From the NCBI RefSeq assembly GCF_014161445.1, contig NZ_JABBXA010000009.1:124001-188000 (forward strand): a stretch of DNA of 64,000 bases. The letters are read 5' to 3'. Below, in pieces: positions 41,169 to 49,798 of this stretch. Under the pieces are notes generated by a model. That model saw only the letters and a list, made by a program, of their open reading frames with translations, did no database searches and was not told the origin of the DNA. Each line of letters starts with the position of its first letter. Position 1 is the stretch's first letter. Both the position numbers and the translations under genes were made by a program. The stretch is from Microbispora sp. H13382 (GTDB taxonomy: Bacteria > Actinomycetota > Actinomycetes > Streptosporangiales > Streptosporangiaceae).

Positions 41169-42028
41169 TTCGTGCTCCTCGTATCCGTGTGGTGCTCGGT
41201 GTCGTGTGGGCCGGCGGCGAGAATCGCCGCGAGTCTGTCGATGCTCTGGCCGAAGCCGATCTCGATACCCGCGATGAAGTCCGCGGATTCGACGGTGCTG
41301 TCGCTGACGCGGAAGAGGACGTCGAGGTCGGTGCCGGTGCCGGTGCCGGTGGGCCGGAGGCCGAGGTCGACGTGGGCGGTGAAGGCGAGGCTGCCGTCGG
41401 GAAGCAGCGGGGAGAGCCGGTACGCGAGGTGTTCATGGAGGCGCACCTCCTCGACGGTTCCCTCCGCGTGCCCGGCGACCAGGTCGGAGCCGTCGGCGTC
41501 GTCGGCGTCACGATACTGCTGGACGATCCGCCCACCCGGCCGTGCCTCGAATACGAGCTCGGAGACGCGCAGGTCGTCGGGCGTCCACCAGCGGGCGAGC
41601 AGGGAGGTGTCGGTCAGGTGGCGCCAGACCAGCTCCGGATGCCCCATCAGAGAGCGGTGGAACCTGAACGTGCGGCCGTCGGCCCATCCCGGCTCCTCCG
41701 CGGCGAGTCGCTCCGCGTGGAGGCTGAGCCCGTAGCGGTCGTAGGTCTCGCGCGCGCCGCCGGCCTGGTCCGCGGTGTCGGCGAGCCGGCCGAGCGCGGC
41801 CGCCAGCTCCCGCAGGGGTTCGGGCCGCAGCGCGTAGACGCGGCGCTGGCCGGTGCGCTGTGAGGTGACGATGCCGGCGCGTTCGAGGGTCTGCAGGTGC
41901 TTGGTGGTCTGCGGTTGGCGCGCCCCGGAGAGCTGGGCCAGGACGCCGACCGGCCGGGGCCGCTCGGCCAACAGGCTCACAAGCCGCCAGCGGGCCGGGT
42001 CGGCCAGTGCGGTGAGGAGTGCCTCCAT
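41165..42028 (-). CDS. ArsR-family HTH fused to SRPBCC (AHSA1-like) domain
   Basis: 287 residues. The N-terminal ArsR wHTH is at residues 1-75 (LADPARWRLVSLLAERPR, LAQLSGARQPQTTKHLQTLE, RAGIVTSQRTGQRRVYAL). No metal-binding cysteines are seen. A linker follows, then a Bet v1-like domain from about 120 (FRFHRSLMGHPELVWRHLTD, LLARWWTPDDLRV, FEARPGGRIVQQYRD). This fusion probably links binding of a hydrophobic ligand to repression. It shares an ATGA overlap with the reductase-like gene. A strong promoter sits just upstream, so autoregulation is likely. Confidence 0.9.
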   Translation of the reverse strand: MEALLTALADPARWRLVSLLAERPRPVGVLAQLSGARQPQTTKHLQTLERAGIVTSQRTGQRRVYALRPEPLRELAAALGRLADTADQAGGARETYDRYGLSLHAERLAAEEPGWADGRTFRFHRSLMGHPELVWRHLTDTSLLARWWTPDDLRVSELVFEARPGGRIVQQYRDADDADGSDLVAGHAEGTVEEVRLHEHLAYRLSPLLPDGSLAFTAHVDLGLRPTGTGTGTDLDVLFRVSDSTVESADFIAGIEIGFGQSIDRLAAILAAGPHDTEHHTDTRSTK

Positions 42029-42037
42029 GAAGGCAAG

Positions 42038-42066
42038 TATTCCCCTCGAAGAATATTCGTGTCAAG
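42038..42066 (-). promoter_or_regulatory. TTGACA-N17-GAATAC promoter of the ArsR-SRPBCC operon
   Basis: On the minus strand, TTGACA (42066-42061) and GAATAC (42043-42038) have a 17-nt spacer. The start ATG at 42028 is about 10 nt after the -10, so the leader is very short. The stretch is A+T-rich and holds ATATTC/GAATAT-type repeats that could be ArsR operators. Confidence 0.6.
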
Positions 42067-42251
42067 GAATATATGGAGGAGTGCCTGGCCGTACGCGGCG
42101 CTGTAACACGGGCGGATTCGCCGCACGATATTCAAGTCGGAGCCTCGCCGTTCCGAGCCGCAGGGAAAGCGTCCGGCGGATCGTGCGGTGGCGAGCGCGG
42201 GCGCGACGGATCGAGACAGACACCTTTCAGCCGGCGGCGAGGGAGAGATCG

Positions 42252-43061
42252 ATGCAGGAGACCCAGGCGTTCACCTTCCGTCGGGAGGACCTGTTCCCGC
42301 TGGCCGACAGCCGGCGCGAGGACTTCCTCGGCGCCTCGCCGTTCCGGCACGTGGTGATCGACGATTTCCTGCCGCCCGGCGTGCTGGAGCCGATCCTCGA
42401 GGAGTTCCCGGAGCCGCGGGACGCGAGCTGGCAGCAGTTCGACAGCTCGCGCGAGATCAAGCTCGCGCTGGCGGACACCGAGCGGATGGGCCCCGCCACC
42501 CGCCACCTGCTCGCCGAGTTCAACGGCCAGGTGTTCGTCGAGTTCCTCGAACGGCTGACGGGGATCACGCAGCTCGTGTCCGATCCGCACCTGGAGGGCG
42601 GCGGCCTGCACCAGATCAAGCCCGGCGGGTTCCTGAAGGTGCACGCCGACTTCAACCGGCACCGCAGGCTCAACCTCGACCGTCGGCTCAACGGGCTGCT
42701 CTACCTGAACAAGGACTGGAAAGAGGACTACGGCGGTCACCTGCAGCTCTGGGACAAGGACATGGCCCACTGCGAGCACAAGATCCTGCCGGTCTTCAAC
42801 CGCTTCGTCGTCTTCGCCACGACCGACGATGCGAACCACGGGCACCCCGATCCGCTGACGTGCCCGGACGACCGGGCCCGCCGTTCGATGGCGCTGTACT
42901 ACTACTCGAACGGCCGGCCGGAGGAGGAGGCGGGCGCGGACCACACGACCGTCTTCAAGCAGCGGCCCGGTGAGCAGTGGAAGAGCAGCTTCCGTCAGAC
43001 GGTGAAGCGCTGGACGCCCCCGGCGCTGGTGGACCTGCTCAGCCGCGACGGCAAGGCGTAG
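42252..43061 (+). CDS. 2-oxoglutarate/Fe(II)-dependent oxygenase (prolyl-hydroxylase-like)
   Basis: 269 residues from ATG 42252, with GGGAGAG upstream. The jelly-roll core has the metal pair HADFN (His-x-Asp) in GGFLKVHADFNRHRR, NGLLYLNKDWKEDYGGHLQL, the distal His region NHGHPDPLTCP, and the co-substrate Arg in RRSMALYYYS. This resembles the PHD family acting on small molecules or surface components. The substrate is unknown. It stands between the ArsR operon and the secreted beta-helix genes, with a long leader of about 220 bp. Confidence 0.85.
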   Translation: MQETQAFTFRREDLFPLADSRREDFLGASPFRHVVIDDFLPPGVLEPILEEFPEPRDASWQQFDSSREIKLALADTERMGPATRHLLAEFNGQVFVEFLERLTGITQLVSDPHLEGGGLHQIKPGGFLKVHADFNRHRRLNLDRRLNGLLYLNKDWKEDYGGHLQLWDKDMAHCEHKILPVFNRFVVFATTDDANHGHPDPLTCPDDRARRSMALYYYSNGRPEEEAGADHTTVFKQRPGEQWKSSFRQTVKRWTPPALVDLLSRDGKA

Positions 43062-43255
43062 CCGGACGGGGCGCGGGAGGCTCGCCGCCGGTATTCCCCG
43101 CGTGGGACGGACCCGCCCGGTACGGTGATGGCGGCCGGAGATCCGCCCGGATGCACGGCGCCGACATGCCCGCACGACGGGCGCAGGGGGGAGAGCGCGG
43201 TGAGCCGCATCACGTCACGCCGGTGCGTCCGCATCGCCCGCGGAATCGGCCCGGC

Positions 43256-44191
43256 ATGCGCCGGGCGGTGACGAGGCGTACGGCGGTCCTGCTCGCGGGA
43301 GCCGTACTGGTGACCTCGCAGACCGCGTGCCAGGCGACCACGGACGGCGGCCCGAAGCGTCCGACCCCCTCGGCGACGCCGTCGGCGCGAACCACGCCGA
43401 GCCCCGCGCCCTCACCGTCGCGGCCGGCGGCCTGGCCGGGACCGGACAACACCGGAGTGCCGAAGGGGACGAAGCTGCGCCCGTCCGGGTCGATCATCGT
43501 GACCAGGGACGGCACGGTCATCGACGGCCTGGAGGTACACGGCGCGATCACGGTCGAGGCCGACGACGTGACCATCCGCAACACCAGGGTCCGCGGTACG
43601 CCGGGCTGGTGGGGGATCCTCCAGCGGCAGGGGCACTCGGGGCTGACGGTCGAGGACGTCGAGATCTTCGGCAACGGCAGGGAACGCACGCAGTTCGGCG
43701 TTCTGAACCAGGGCGTAATGATCACCGTGCGGCGGGCGAATATCCACACGATTTCCAACGGCATCAGCACCGAGCAGGGCCTGATCGAGGACAACTACGT
43801 CCATGATCCGAAGCTCTACAAAGACGATCACGTCGATATGATCATGTCGTCCGGACCGCCCGCCCGGGGAACCGAATTGATCATTCGCCACAATACGGCG
43901 GTCAATACGCTCGACCAGACCAGCGCCATCGCGCTGTTCCAGGATTTCGGCGTGATCCGCGACGTGACGGTGGAGGGCAACCTGCTGGCGGGCGGCGGCT
44001 GGGCGTTGTACGCCGGGGCGGGCGTCAAGGGCACCTCGTCGCACGTCAAGGTCATCGGCAACGTCTTCAGCCGCAGGGTGTGGCCCAAGGGCGGATTCGC
44101 GGGTCCGGTGGCGTACTGGGACGCCCATGGCCGTGGGAACGTCTGGCGGGACAACGTCTGGGAGGGCGGCGGGAAGGTAACGCCCGAATAA
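43256..44191 (+). CDS. Secreted right-handed beta-helix protein (first copy)
   Basis: 311 residues. The N-terminal signal region MRRAVTRRTAVLLAGAVL (an RR pair followed by a hydrophobic core, Tat-like) ends near a cysteine at 25. A Pro/Thr/Ser linker of about 35 residues follows. The rest is a parallel beta-helix of short strands (SIIVTRDGTVIDGLEVHG, ITVEADDVTIRNTRVRG, LTVEDVEIFGNGRERTQ, LIIRHNTAVNTLDQTSAI), similar to pectate-lyase-like folds. No metal triad is evident. It probably binds or cleaves a polysaccharide outside the cell. A close paralog follows at 44371. Confidence 0.85.
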   Translation: MRRAVTRRTAVLLAGAVLVTSQTACQATTDGGPKRPTPSATPSARTTPSPAPSPSRPAAWPGPDNTGVPKGTKLRPSGSIIVTRDGTVIDGLEVHGAITVEADDVTIRNTRVRGTPGWWGILQRQGHSGLTVEDVEIFGNGRERTQFGVLNQGVMITVRRANIHTISNGISTEQGLIEDNYVHDPKLYKDDHVDMIMSSGPPARGTELIIRHNTAVNTLDQTSAIALFQDFGVIRDVTVEGNLLAGGGWALYAGAGVKGTSSHVKVIGNVFSRRVWPKGGFAGPVAYWDAHGRGNVWRDNVWEGGGKVTPE

Positions 44192-44370
44192 CACCCTTTG
44201 GCGCCTGAATGCGATTTATACGCGGATTGGGACGCATGTAGATTGCGCTGAAAATGGTTCCTTTTGTGAAAACAGCCCACATTGTGTGTCAGGTGTGGCT
44301 ACCCTCCCGAAGGAGCCTCCCCCTATAGAGGCGGACAGTCGGCATAACCGTGGACCGGAAGGAGTCGACT

Positions 44371-45924
44371 GTGCGGGTATATAAGGACACCCGGAAAAGC
44401 GGGCTGCTGGTCGTGGCGGGTCTGTCCGCCCTCGTCGTCCTCGCCGGCGGCGGATGCGGCGTCAGTGGTCAGGACGCGTCCGACGGAACGGTCACGCTGA
44501 CGGGCGCCGGCACGCGAGACGGCACGCGAGACGGCGCGGAGCAGGACGCGCGGGCGAAACCGCGGGCGGCCGGCGCCGAGGCGGTCAGGGCCTCGACATC
44601 CTCCCGCCGCGACCGCGCAGGGGCGACGCCGGCTCCCACGGGGCGGCGGAACCCGTATCCGGCGGTCACCTGGTGGACCACCCTGCCACCGCGGAGGGGA
44701 CACCGGCCCACAGCGCGGCCCACAGCGCGACCCACTGTGCGGCCCACTCCGAGGGTGTCCTGGACGGCGAGACCGTCGGCCTCTCCGCGTCCGGGCGTCT
44801 CGGCCGGCCCCCCGCCGGAGGCGTCGCCGACCACCCGCCCGACGACTCGCCCGACATTCTGGCCGACCCACCGGCCGACAGTCCGTCCCACGCGCAGCCC
44901 TTCTTCCAGCGCCGTCCCCACGCGCAGCCCCTCTCCCGGCGTCGTTCCTTCGCGTAGCGCGACCCCTTCGCGTAGCGCGCGTCCCTCGCCCGACGTGACG
45001 CCCTCACCCAGCGCGACACACAGCCCGGTGCACAGTCCGGCGTACAGCCCGTCGCGCACCCCCTCCCCGGACCGGCCCTCGCCGACGCCGTCGAGGTCCG
45101 CGTCCGCCCGCCCTTCCCCGGCACCTTCGAACGAGCCGACGCCGCCGCGTACGGGAGCCTGGCCGGGCCCGGGCAACACGGGAGTCCCCGCGGGTGTCAC
45201 GCTCAAGAGGTCCGACTCGCTCGTCATCACCAAGGACGGCACGGTCATCGACGGCCTGGACGTCTACGGCGACATCACGGTGGACGCGGACAACGTGACC
45301 ATCCGCAACACGCGGGTCCGCGGGCAGCGGGACTACTGGGGGATCCTCCAGCGTGAGGGCCACTCGGGGCTGACGGTCGAGGACGTCGAGGTCTTCGGCA
45401 ACGGCAAGGTGCGCACCCAGTTCGGCATCCTCAACCAGGGGAGGATGATCACGATCCGGCGCGTGGACATCCACACGATCTCGAACGGCATCTGCACCGA
45501 GCAGGGCGTGGTGGAGGATTCCTACCTCCACGACCCCAAGTACTACTCGGGCGACCACACGGACATGATCATGAGCACCAGCGCGCCGGCCAAGGGCACG
45601 CAGCTGATCATCCGGCGCAACACGGTCATCAACACGCTCGACCAGACCGGCGCCATCGCGTTGTTCCAGGATTTCGGCGTGATCCGCGACGTGACGGTGG
45701 AGGGCAACCTGCTGGCGGGCGGCGGCTGGGCGTTGTACGCCGGGGCGGGCACCAAGGGCACCTCGTCGAACGTCAAGGTCATCGGCAACGTCTTCAGCCG
45801 TCAGGTGTGGCCCAAGGGCGGGCACGCCGGCCCGGTGGCCTACTGGGACCACGAGGGCTCCGGCAACGTCTGGCAGGGCAACACCTGGGAGGACGGCGGG
45901 GCCGTGAACCCCGACAAGTCGTGA
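44371..45924 (+). CDS. Secreted right-handed beta-helix protein with long Pro/Thr/Ser linker (second copy)
   Basis: 517 residues from GTG 44371, preceded by GGAAGGAG. The signal sequence (SGLLVVAGLSALVVLAGGGC) ends in a cysteine, a possible lipid anchor site, though the lipobox is weak. Residues about 100-265 are a low-complexity linker of RPTARPT-like and SPS-rich runs. The last roughly 250 residues are nearly the same beta-helix as the first copy, including long identical DNA stretches around 45661-45740. The linker would hold the helix away from the membrane or wall. Enzymatic activity is unproven. Confidence 0.85.
   Translation: MRVYKDTRKSGLLVVAGLSALVVLAGGGCGVSGQDASDGTVTLTGAGTRDGTRDGAEQDARAKPRAAGAEAVRASTSSRRDRAGATPAPTGRRNPYPAVTWWTTLPPRRGHRPTARPTARPTVRPTPRVSWTARPSASPRPGVSAGPPPEASPTTRPTTRPTFWPTHRPTVRPTRSPSSSAVPTRSPSPGVVPSRSATPSRSARPSPDVTPSPSATHSPVHSPAYSPSRTPSPDRPSPTPSRSASARPSPAPSNEPTPPRTGAWPGPGNTGVPAGVTLKRSDSLVITKDGTVIDGLDVYGDITVDADNVTIRNTRVRGQRDYWGILQREGHSGLTVEDVEVFGNGKVRTQFGILNQGRMITIRRVDIHTISNGICTEQGVVEDSYLHDPKYYSGDHTDMIMSTSAPAKGTQLIIRRNTVINTLDQTGAIALFQDFGVIRDVTVEGNLLAGGGWALYAGAGTKGTSSNVKVIGNVFSRQVWPKGGHAGPVAYWDHEGSGNVWQGNTWEDGGAVNPDKS
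44690..45140 (+). repeat. Low-complexity Pro/Thr/Ser/Arg-coding region
   Basis: Imperfect short repeats (gcccac, cggcccac and cccttcgcgtagc units) encode the linker of the second beta-helix protein. Unit number would be expected to vary between strains. It is absent from the first copy. Confidence 0.7.
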
Positions 45925-45930
45925 CGACGA

Positions 45931-45966
45931 CGAGCGGCCGGGCCCTCGGCGGGGCCCGGCCGCTCG
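45931..45966. terminator. Bidirectional terminator, 15-bp perfect stem
   Basis: CGAGCGGCCGGGCCC (45931-45945) and its exact complement (45952-45966) surround a 6-nt loop between two convergent genes. The stem is very GC-rich and has no clear T tract. Confidence 0.8.
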
Positions 45967-45973
45967 TCCGGCG

Positions 45974-46633
45974 TCAGGCGCGCCTGTAGGCGATCACCGA
46001 CTTCACCAGGCCGGCCAGCCGTTCGAACCGGATCCGCGAGCCGGGGAAGTAGTGTCGCATCTCCGTCACGCTGAGCAGTTCGACGTCCATCACGATGCGC
46101 CGTGCGGCCTCCCGATCGGAGGTCGGCGTGTGGATGAGCGGCCAGCGGCGGAGGATCTCCGTCCGGGCCGTCAGCGGGAGGAACTGGAAGCCCGGGAACA
46201 GGAAATGCGGCTCGACCGGGAAGTAGCGGTAGGGCGTCTGCACCCAGTGACGGTCGGCCAGTGCGTTCACGGTGTCGGCGAAGATCTGCCGGCGCTGGTG
46301 ACCACCCACGTGCTCGATCACCGCGTTGGAGAAGACCAAATCGTAGGTGCCGCTCCGGATCGCGGCCGGCAGGTCGCAGGCGTCCGCGACGTCGGCGCGC
46401 AGCCAGGACGGCAGGTCAGGCGGCGGCTGCTCCAGGTTGACGATGTGCACGTGGGCCGGTCTGACCGGGGCGCGCAGCCAGGCCCCGGCCGTCCCCCCGA
46501 GGTCGATCACGTTCATCCGGTCGAGGTCCGGGAAGCACTCGGCGAACCAGCTCCACCGCCGCGCCCGGGCCTTCGCGCCCAGCGAGTCGGGCGCGTCGAC
46601 GAAGCGGCTGCGCAGGGCGTTCAGACGGCTCAT
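45974..46633 (-). CDS. Class I SAM-dependent methyltransferase
   Basis: 219 residues from ATG 46633, with AGAGAGG upstream. The SAM-binding loop NVIDLGGTAGAW, an acidic VNLEQ after strand 2, RADVADACDLPAAI and TYDLVFSNAVIEHVG follow the Methyltransf_11 pattern. PVEPHFLFPGFQFLPL belongs to the post-SAM region. It is the last gene of a three-gene minus-strand operon with a dioxygenase and an epimerase. The small-molecule substrate is unknown; a sugar or natural-product intermediate is plausible. Confidence 0.85.
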   Translation of the reverse strand: MSRLNALRSRFVDAPDSLGAKARARRWSWFAECFPDLDRMNVIDLGGTAGAWLRAPVRPAHVHIVNLEQPPPDLPSWLRADVADACDLPAAIRSGTYDLVFSNAVIEHVGGHQRRQIFADTVNALADRHWVQTPYRYFPVEPHFLFPGFQFLPLTARTEILRRWPLIHTPTSDREAARRIVMDVELLSVTEMRHYFPGSRIRFERLAGLVKSVIAYRRA

Positions 46634-46700
46634 GGGCGGGGCCTCTCTGATGCGGGGGCTCCTGGGGGCGTGCGGAGACCTTCCGATGCCGAAACGATCA

Positions 46701-47630
46701 TCAGCCCTTGCCCTCGTAGGCGAGCGCGACATCCTCCGGCAGCCGCTCCAGATCGGAGACACGCAGGAAGTCGCGGAGTGTGGTGCCGGTGCACGCGCAG
46801 TCGACGTTGGGCGCCTCGCGCCGCGCGATGACGTCGTCCACGTTGACCGTACGGAAGTCGATGCTGAAGCGGGTCTTGCCCGACGTGTTCGGCACCGACG
46901 AGTGCAACTGGTTGCCGGAGAAGATCATGACGCCGCCCGGCTCGGGCACGAGCGTCACCCGGGGTTCCAGCTCGATCGGCTCCTCGGGCTTGGGCTGCTC
47001 CCGGGTGTCGGTGCCGATGTGCTGCGCCGCGTTGAACCGGCTGGTCCGGTTCCACTCGTAATAGTCGTAGCGGGCGGACCCGTTCTTGACCGGGGTGCTC
47101 CAGTAACGCGGATGGAACGTCATCACGTTCTCGGGGACGACCTCGTAGATCGGGATCCACCAGTTGACCTGGCTCAGAGGCGCCGAATACCAGGTGTCCC
47201 GGTGCGGGTGGAACGCGTAGGCGATCCCTGTGGTGAGGTAGTCGTCAGAGGTGGACGACCGCATCCTCGGCACGTCGAAATACGTCCGGTCGGCGTCGCA
47301 GCCGAAGGAGAGCAGCAGCGCCCGCAGCAGTTCCTTCGCGCGCGGGTGGTGGATGAACTTCGGCTTGAGCTCGGCGAGGATCGCGGCGAACTTCTCCACG
47401 GGCAGTTCGTACTGGGCCGTTTCCGGGTCCAACCCGCCGAACGCGTCACCGATCAACTCCCGCGCGAACTCGATCAGCGCCTGGGACTCGGGGCGGGCCG
47501 GATACAGGAAGACCTGCCCCTCGTAGAGGCGTGTGCGGCGCTCTTCGTCCGTCAGAAGGGGACCTGAGAAGATAACGGTCACGGTACGGCTATCGCCTTT
47601 CTGGAGTCTTCTGTTACCTGCGCTCGGCAT
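46701..47630 (-). CDS. Phytanoyl-CoA dioxygenase-like Fe(II)/2OG oxygenase
   Basis: 309 residues from ATG 47630; GTG 47582 is an alternative start that avoids the 17-nt overlap with the upstream gene. The metal site is FHPHRDTWYS (His-x-Asp), with the distal His in SGNQLHSSVPNTSG and the Arg in FSIDFRTVNV. NWWIPIYEVVPENVMTFHP fits the PhyH jelly roll. PhyH-like enzymes hydroxylate or epoxidise small molecules. It is sandwiched between an SDR epimerase and a methyltransferase in one operon, which suggests a tailoring module. Confidence 0.85.
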   Translation of the reverse strand: MPSAGNRRLQKGDSRTVTVIFSGPLLTDEERRTRLYEGQVFLYPARPESQALIEFARELIGDAFGGLDPETAQYELPVEKFAAILAELKPKFIHHPRAKELLRALLLSFGCDADRTYFDVPRMRSSTSDDYLTTGIAYAFHPHRDTWYSAPLSQVNWWIPIYEVVPENVMTFHPRYWSTPVKNGSARYDYYEWNRTSRFNAAQHIGTDTREQPKPEEPIELEPRVTLVPEPGGVMIFSGNQLHSSVPNTSGKTRFSIDFRTVNVDDVIARREAPNVDCACTGTTLRDFLRVSDLERLPEDVALAYEGKG

Positions 47631-48582
47631 ACCAGGCCAGCGTCCGTCGCAGCCCTTCTTCCAGGCCGACGGCCGCCTTCCAGCCGAGGATTTCGGCCGC
47701 CGGCCCGACGTCGGCGGTCTGGGCCACGTCCAGGGGGCGGTCGGCGACCGCGCCGAACCGCGGCCGCAGTGGGGTGCCGGAGACACGGAAGAGCAACTCC
47801 ACGGTCTCCCTGACGGAGGTGAGAACCCCCGTACCGACGTCCAGCACCTGCCCGGCGGCCCGGTCGGTCTCACCGGCCAGGACGAACGCGTCGACCACGT
47901 CGTCCACGTACACCCAGTCGGCCCGCTTGCTCCCGCTGGTGAGACGTGGCTCCTCGCCGCGCAGAAGAGACAGTGCGAGGTACGGCACCAGCTTCCGGGC
48001 GTCCCGCTGGCCGGGACCGTAGACCATGGTCGGTCGCAGCACGGTCACCGGGACGCCCCACAACCGGTGGAACAGCTGTGCGTAGCCGGTGGCCGCCCAT
48101 TTGGCCATCGCGTACGGCGACGGGGGCGGCGACTGCTCGTTCGCGGGCCGGGGTTCCTCACTGGAGCCACAGAGGATCACCCGGACCCCGGGGAGGGCCG
48201 CGGCGTGATGCAGCAGGTTCACCGTGGCGAGGAGATTGCTCTCCAGTGTGGGCAGCACGAGGTCGGCGTCCCTCGCTCCGTCGACCTCACCGGCCAGGTG
48301 GAAGACGACGTCCGGGCGGATCTTCTGGAGCAGTGCCCCGGTCGTCTCCCGGTCGCGGAGGTCGGCCGCGTGCCAGATCGCTTGTTCACCCAGGCCTGGG
48401 TCCTGCCGGTGCACGGGACCTCGGCTGAGGGTGTGCACCTCGGCGCCCATGCCGGCGAGCCGGAGAGCGAGACGGCTGCCGATGAATCCCGACGCTCCCG
48501 TGACCAGGACCTTCCTGCCCACCCATGGTGGTTCTTCCGGCCGTGCGGGTGACGGCGGTCCGGAGGAAGGGGCCCGGGCCAT
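47614..48582 (-). CDS. NAD-dependent epimerase/dehydratase
   Basis: 322 residues. A 20-residue Pro-rich lead is followed by VLVTGASGFIGSRLALRL, VVFHLAGEVDGARDAD, CGSSEEP, SPYAMAKWAATGY (the YxxxK pair), RPTMVYGPGQRD and RADWVYVDDVVDAFVLA. This is the extended SDR sugar-nucleotide family. The product could serve the polysaccharide locus about 8 kb away or a separate product with the two downstream genes. It is the first gene of the operon, with no obvious promoter seen in the gap before korB. Confidence 0.88.
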   Translation of the reverse strand: MARAPSSGPPSPARPEEPPWVGRKVLVTGASGFIGSRLALRLAGMGAEVHTLSRGPVHRQDPGLGEQAIWHAADLRDRETTGALLQKIRPDVVFHLAGEVDGARDADLVLPTLESNLLATVNLLHHAAALPGVRVILCGSSEEPRPANEQSPPPSPYAMAKWAATGYAQLFHRLWGVPVTVLRPTMVYGPGQRDARKLVPYLALSLLRGEEPRLTSGSKRADWVYVDDVVDAFVLAGETDRAAGQVLDVGTGVLTSVRETVELLFRVSGTPLRPRFGAVADRPLDVAQTADVGPAAEILGWKAAVGLEEGLRRTLAWYAERR

Positions 48583-48683
48583 GCGCTCTCCCTAGGTGCT
48601 GGATCATGCTGCGTCTCGGCAAGGGAGACGGTCCGGTCGAGACCCGGGTTGACGGCGAGAACAATGTTCGGGCCCGCTAATAC

Positions 48684-48713
48684 AAAAGGGACCCGTCCGA
48701 AGACGGGCCCCTT
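48684..48713 (-). terminator. Rho-independent-type terminator after korB
   Basis: Read on the minus strand, AAGGGGCCCGTC, a TTCG tetraloop and GACGGGTCCCTT form a stem with a single mismatch, followed by TTTT. Of the candidates here it is the most like a classical intrinsic terminator. Confidence 0.85.
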
Positions 48714-48727
48714 CTCTTGTGGTTCGG

Positions 48728-49798
48728 TCAGCCGATGGTCCAGGTGTCTCCACCGTGGAGGAGGTCGGCGAGGCTGCCGGTGCCCTTGTCGGCCGTCGCC
48801 GCCTGGACCTGCTCGTTGAGGAGGTGGTCGTAGGACGGCCGGTCGACCGAGCGGAAGACGCCGATCGGGACGTGCTTGAAGGCCGGCTCGTCCAGCCTCG
48901 ACAGCGCGAACGCCAGCGACGGGTCCACGTTGTGGGCGTCGTGGACGAGGATCTCGCTGTCGGCCACCTGCGCGCGGGGCACGACCTGGAGGCCGCCGGT
49001 GGGCGACAGCCGTACGGCCTGCTCGTTGTCGCCGGTGCCGAAGACGATCGGCCGGCCGTGCTCCAGCTTGACGGTGATCTCGTCGCGGGTGGCCGGGTCC
49101 TTGAGCGTGTCGAAGGCACCGTCGTTGAAGATGTTGCAGTTCTGGTAGATCTCCACCAGCGACGCGCCCCGGTGCTCGGCGGCCTGGCGCAGCACGCTCT
49201 GCAGGTGCTTGCGGTCGGAGTCGATGGTCCGGGCGACGAACCCGGCCTCGGCGCCGATCGCGAGGCTGATCGGGTTGAACGGCTTGTCCAGCGACCCCAT
49301 CGGCGTCGACTTGGTGATCTTCCCGATCTCGCTGGTCGGGGAGTACTGCCCCTTGGTCAGGCCGTAGATCCTGTTGTTGAACAGCAGGATGTTCAGGTTG
49401 ACGTTGCGGCGCAGCGCGTGGATCAGGTGGTTGCCGCCGATCGACAAAGCGTCCCCGTCGCCGGTGATGACCCACACCGACAGGTCCGGCCGGGAGGCGG
49501 CCAGCCCGGTGGCGATGGCCGGGGCCCGCCCGTGGATGGAGTGGAAGCCGTAGGTGTCGAGGTAGTACGGGAAGCGCGAGGAGCAGCCGATGCCGGAGAC
49601 GAACACGATGTTCTCCCGGCGCAGGCCCAGGTCGGGCAGGAAGGACTGCACCGCGGCCAGGATCGCGTAGTCACCGCAGCCGGGGCACCAGCGCACCTCC
49701 TGGTCGGACTTGAAGTCCTTCATGGTCTGCTTGGCGTCGGTGCGGGGGATCAGGGCCAGGCCCTTGCCGTTGAGGCTCCCGTTGAGGGTGTCAGTCAC
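48728..49798 (-). CDS. korB: 2-oxoacid:ferredoxin oxidoreductase, beta subunit
   Basis: 356 residues. The thiamine diphosphate site is ITGDGDALSIGGNH (113-116 GDGD), and LLFNNRIYGLTKGQYSPTSE is typical. The 4Fe-4S ligands are likely C38, C41 (RWCPGCGDY), C72 (GIGCSSRF) and C221 (YQNCNIFNDG). With KorA it decarboxylates 2-oxoglutarate (or a related 2-oxoacid) to the CoA ester and reduces ferredoxin. It follows korA with an 8-nt overlap and is closed by a terminator. It is divergent from a nuo operon that may use reduced ferredoxin. Confidence 0.95.
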   Translation of the reverse strand: MTDTLNGSLNGKGLALIPRTDAKQTMKDFKSDQEVRWCPGCGDYAILAAVQSFLPDLGLRRENIVFVSGIGCSSRFPYYLDTYGFHSIHGRAPAIATGLAASRPDLSVWVITGDGDALSIGGNHLIHALRRNVNLNILLFNNRIYGLTKGQYSPTSEIGKITKSTPMGSLDKPFNPISLAIGAEAGFVARTIDSDRKHLQSVLRQAAEHRGASLVEIYQNCNIFNDGAFDTLKDPATRDEITVKLEHGRPIVFGTGDNEQAVRLSPTGGLQVVPRAQVADSEILVHDAHNVDPSLAFALSRLDEPAFKHVPIGVFRSVDRPSYDHLLNEQVQAATADKGTGSLADLLHGGDTWTIG

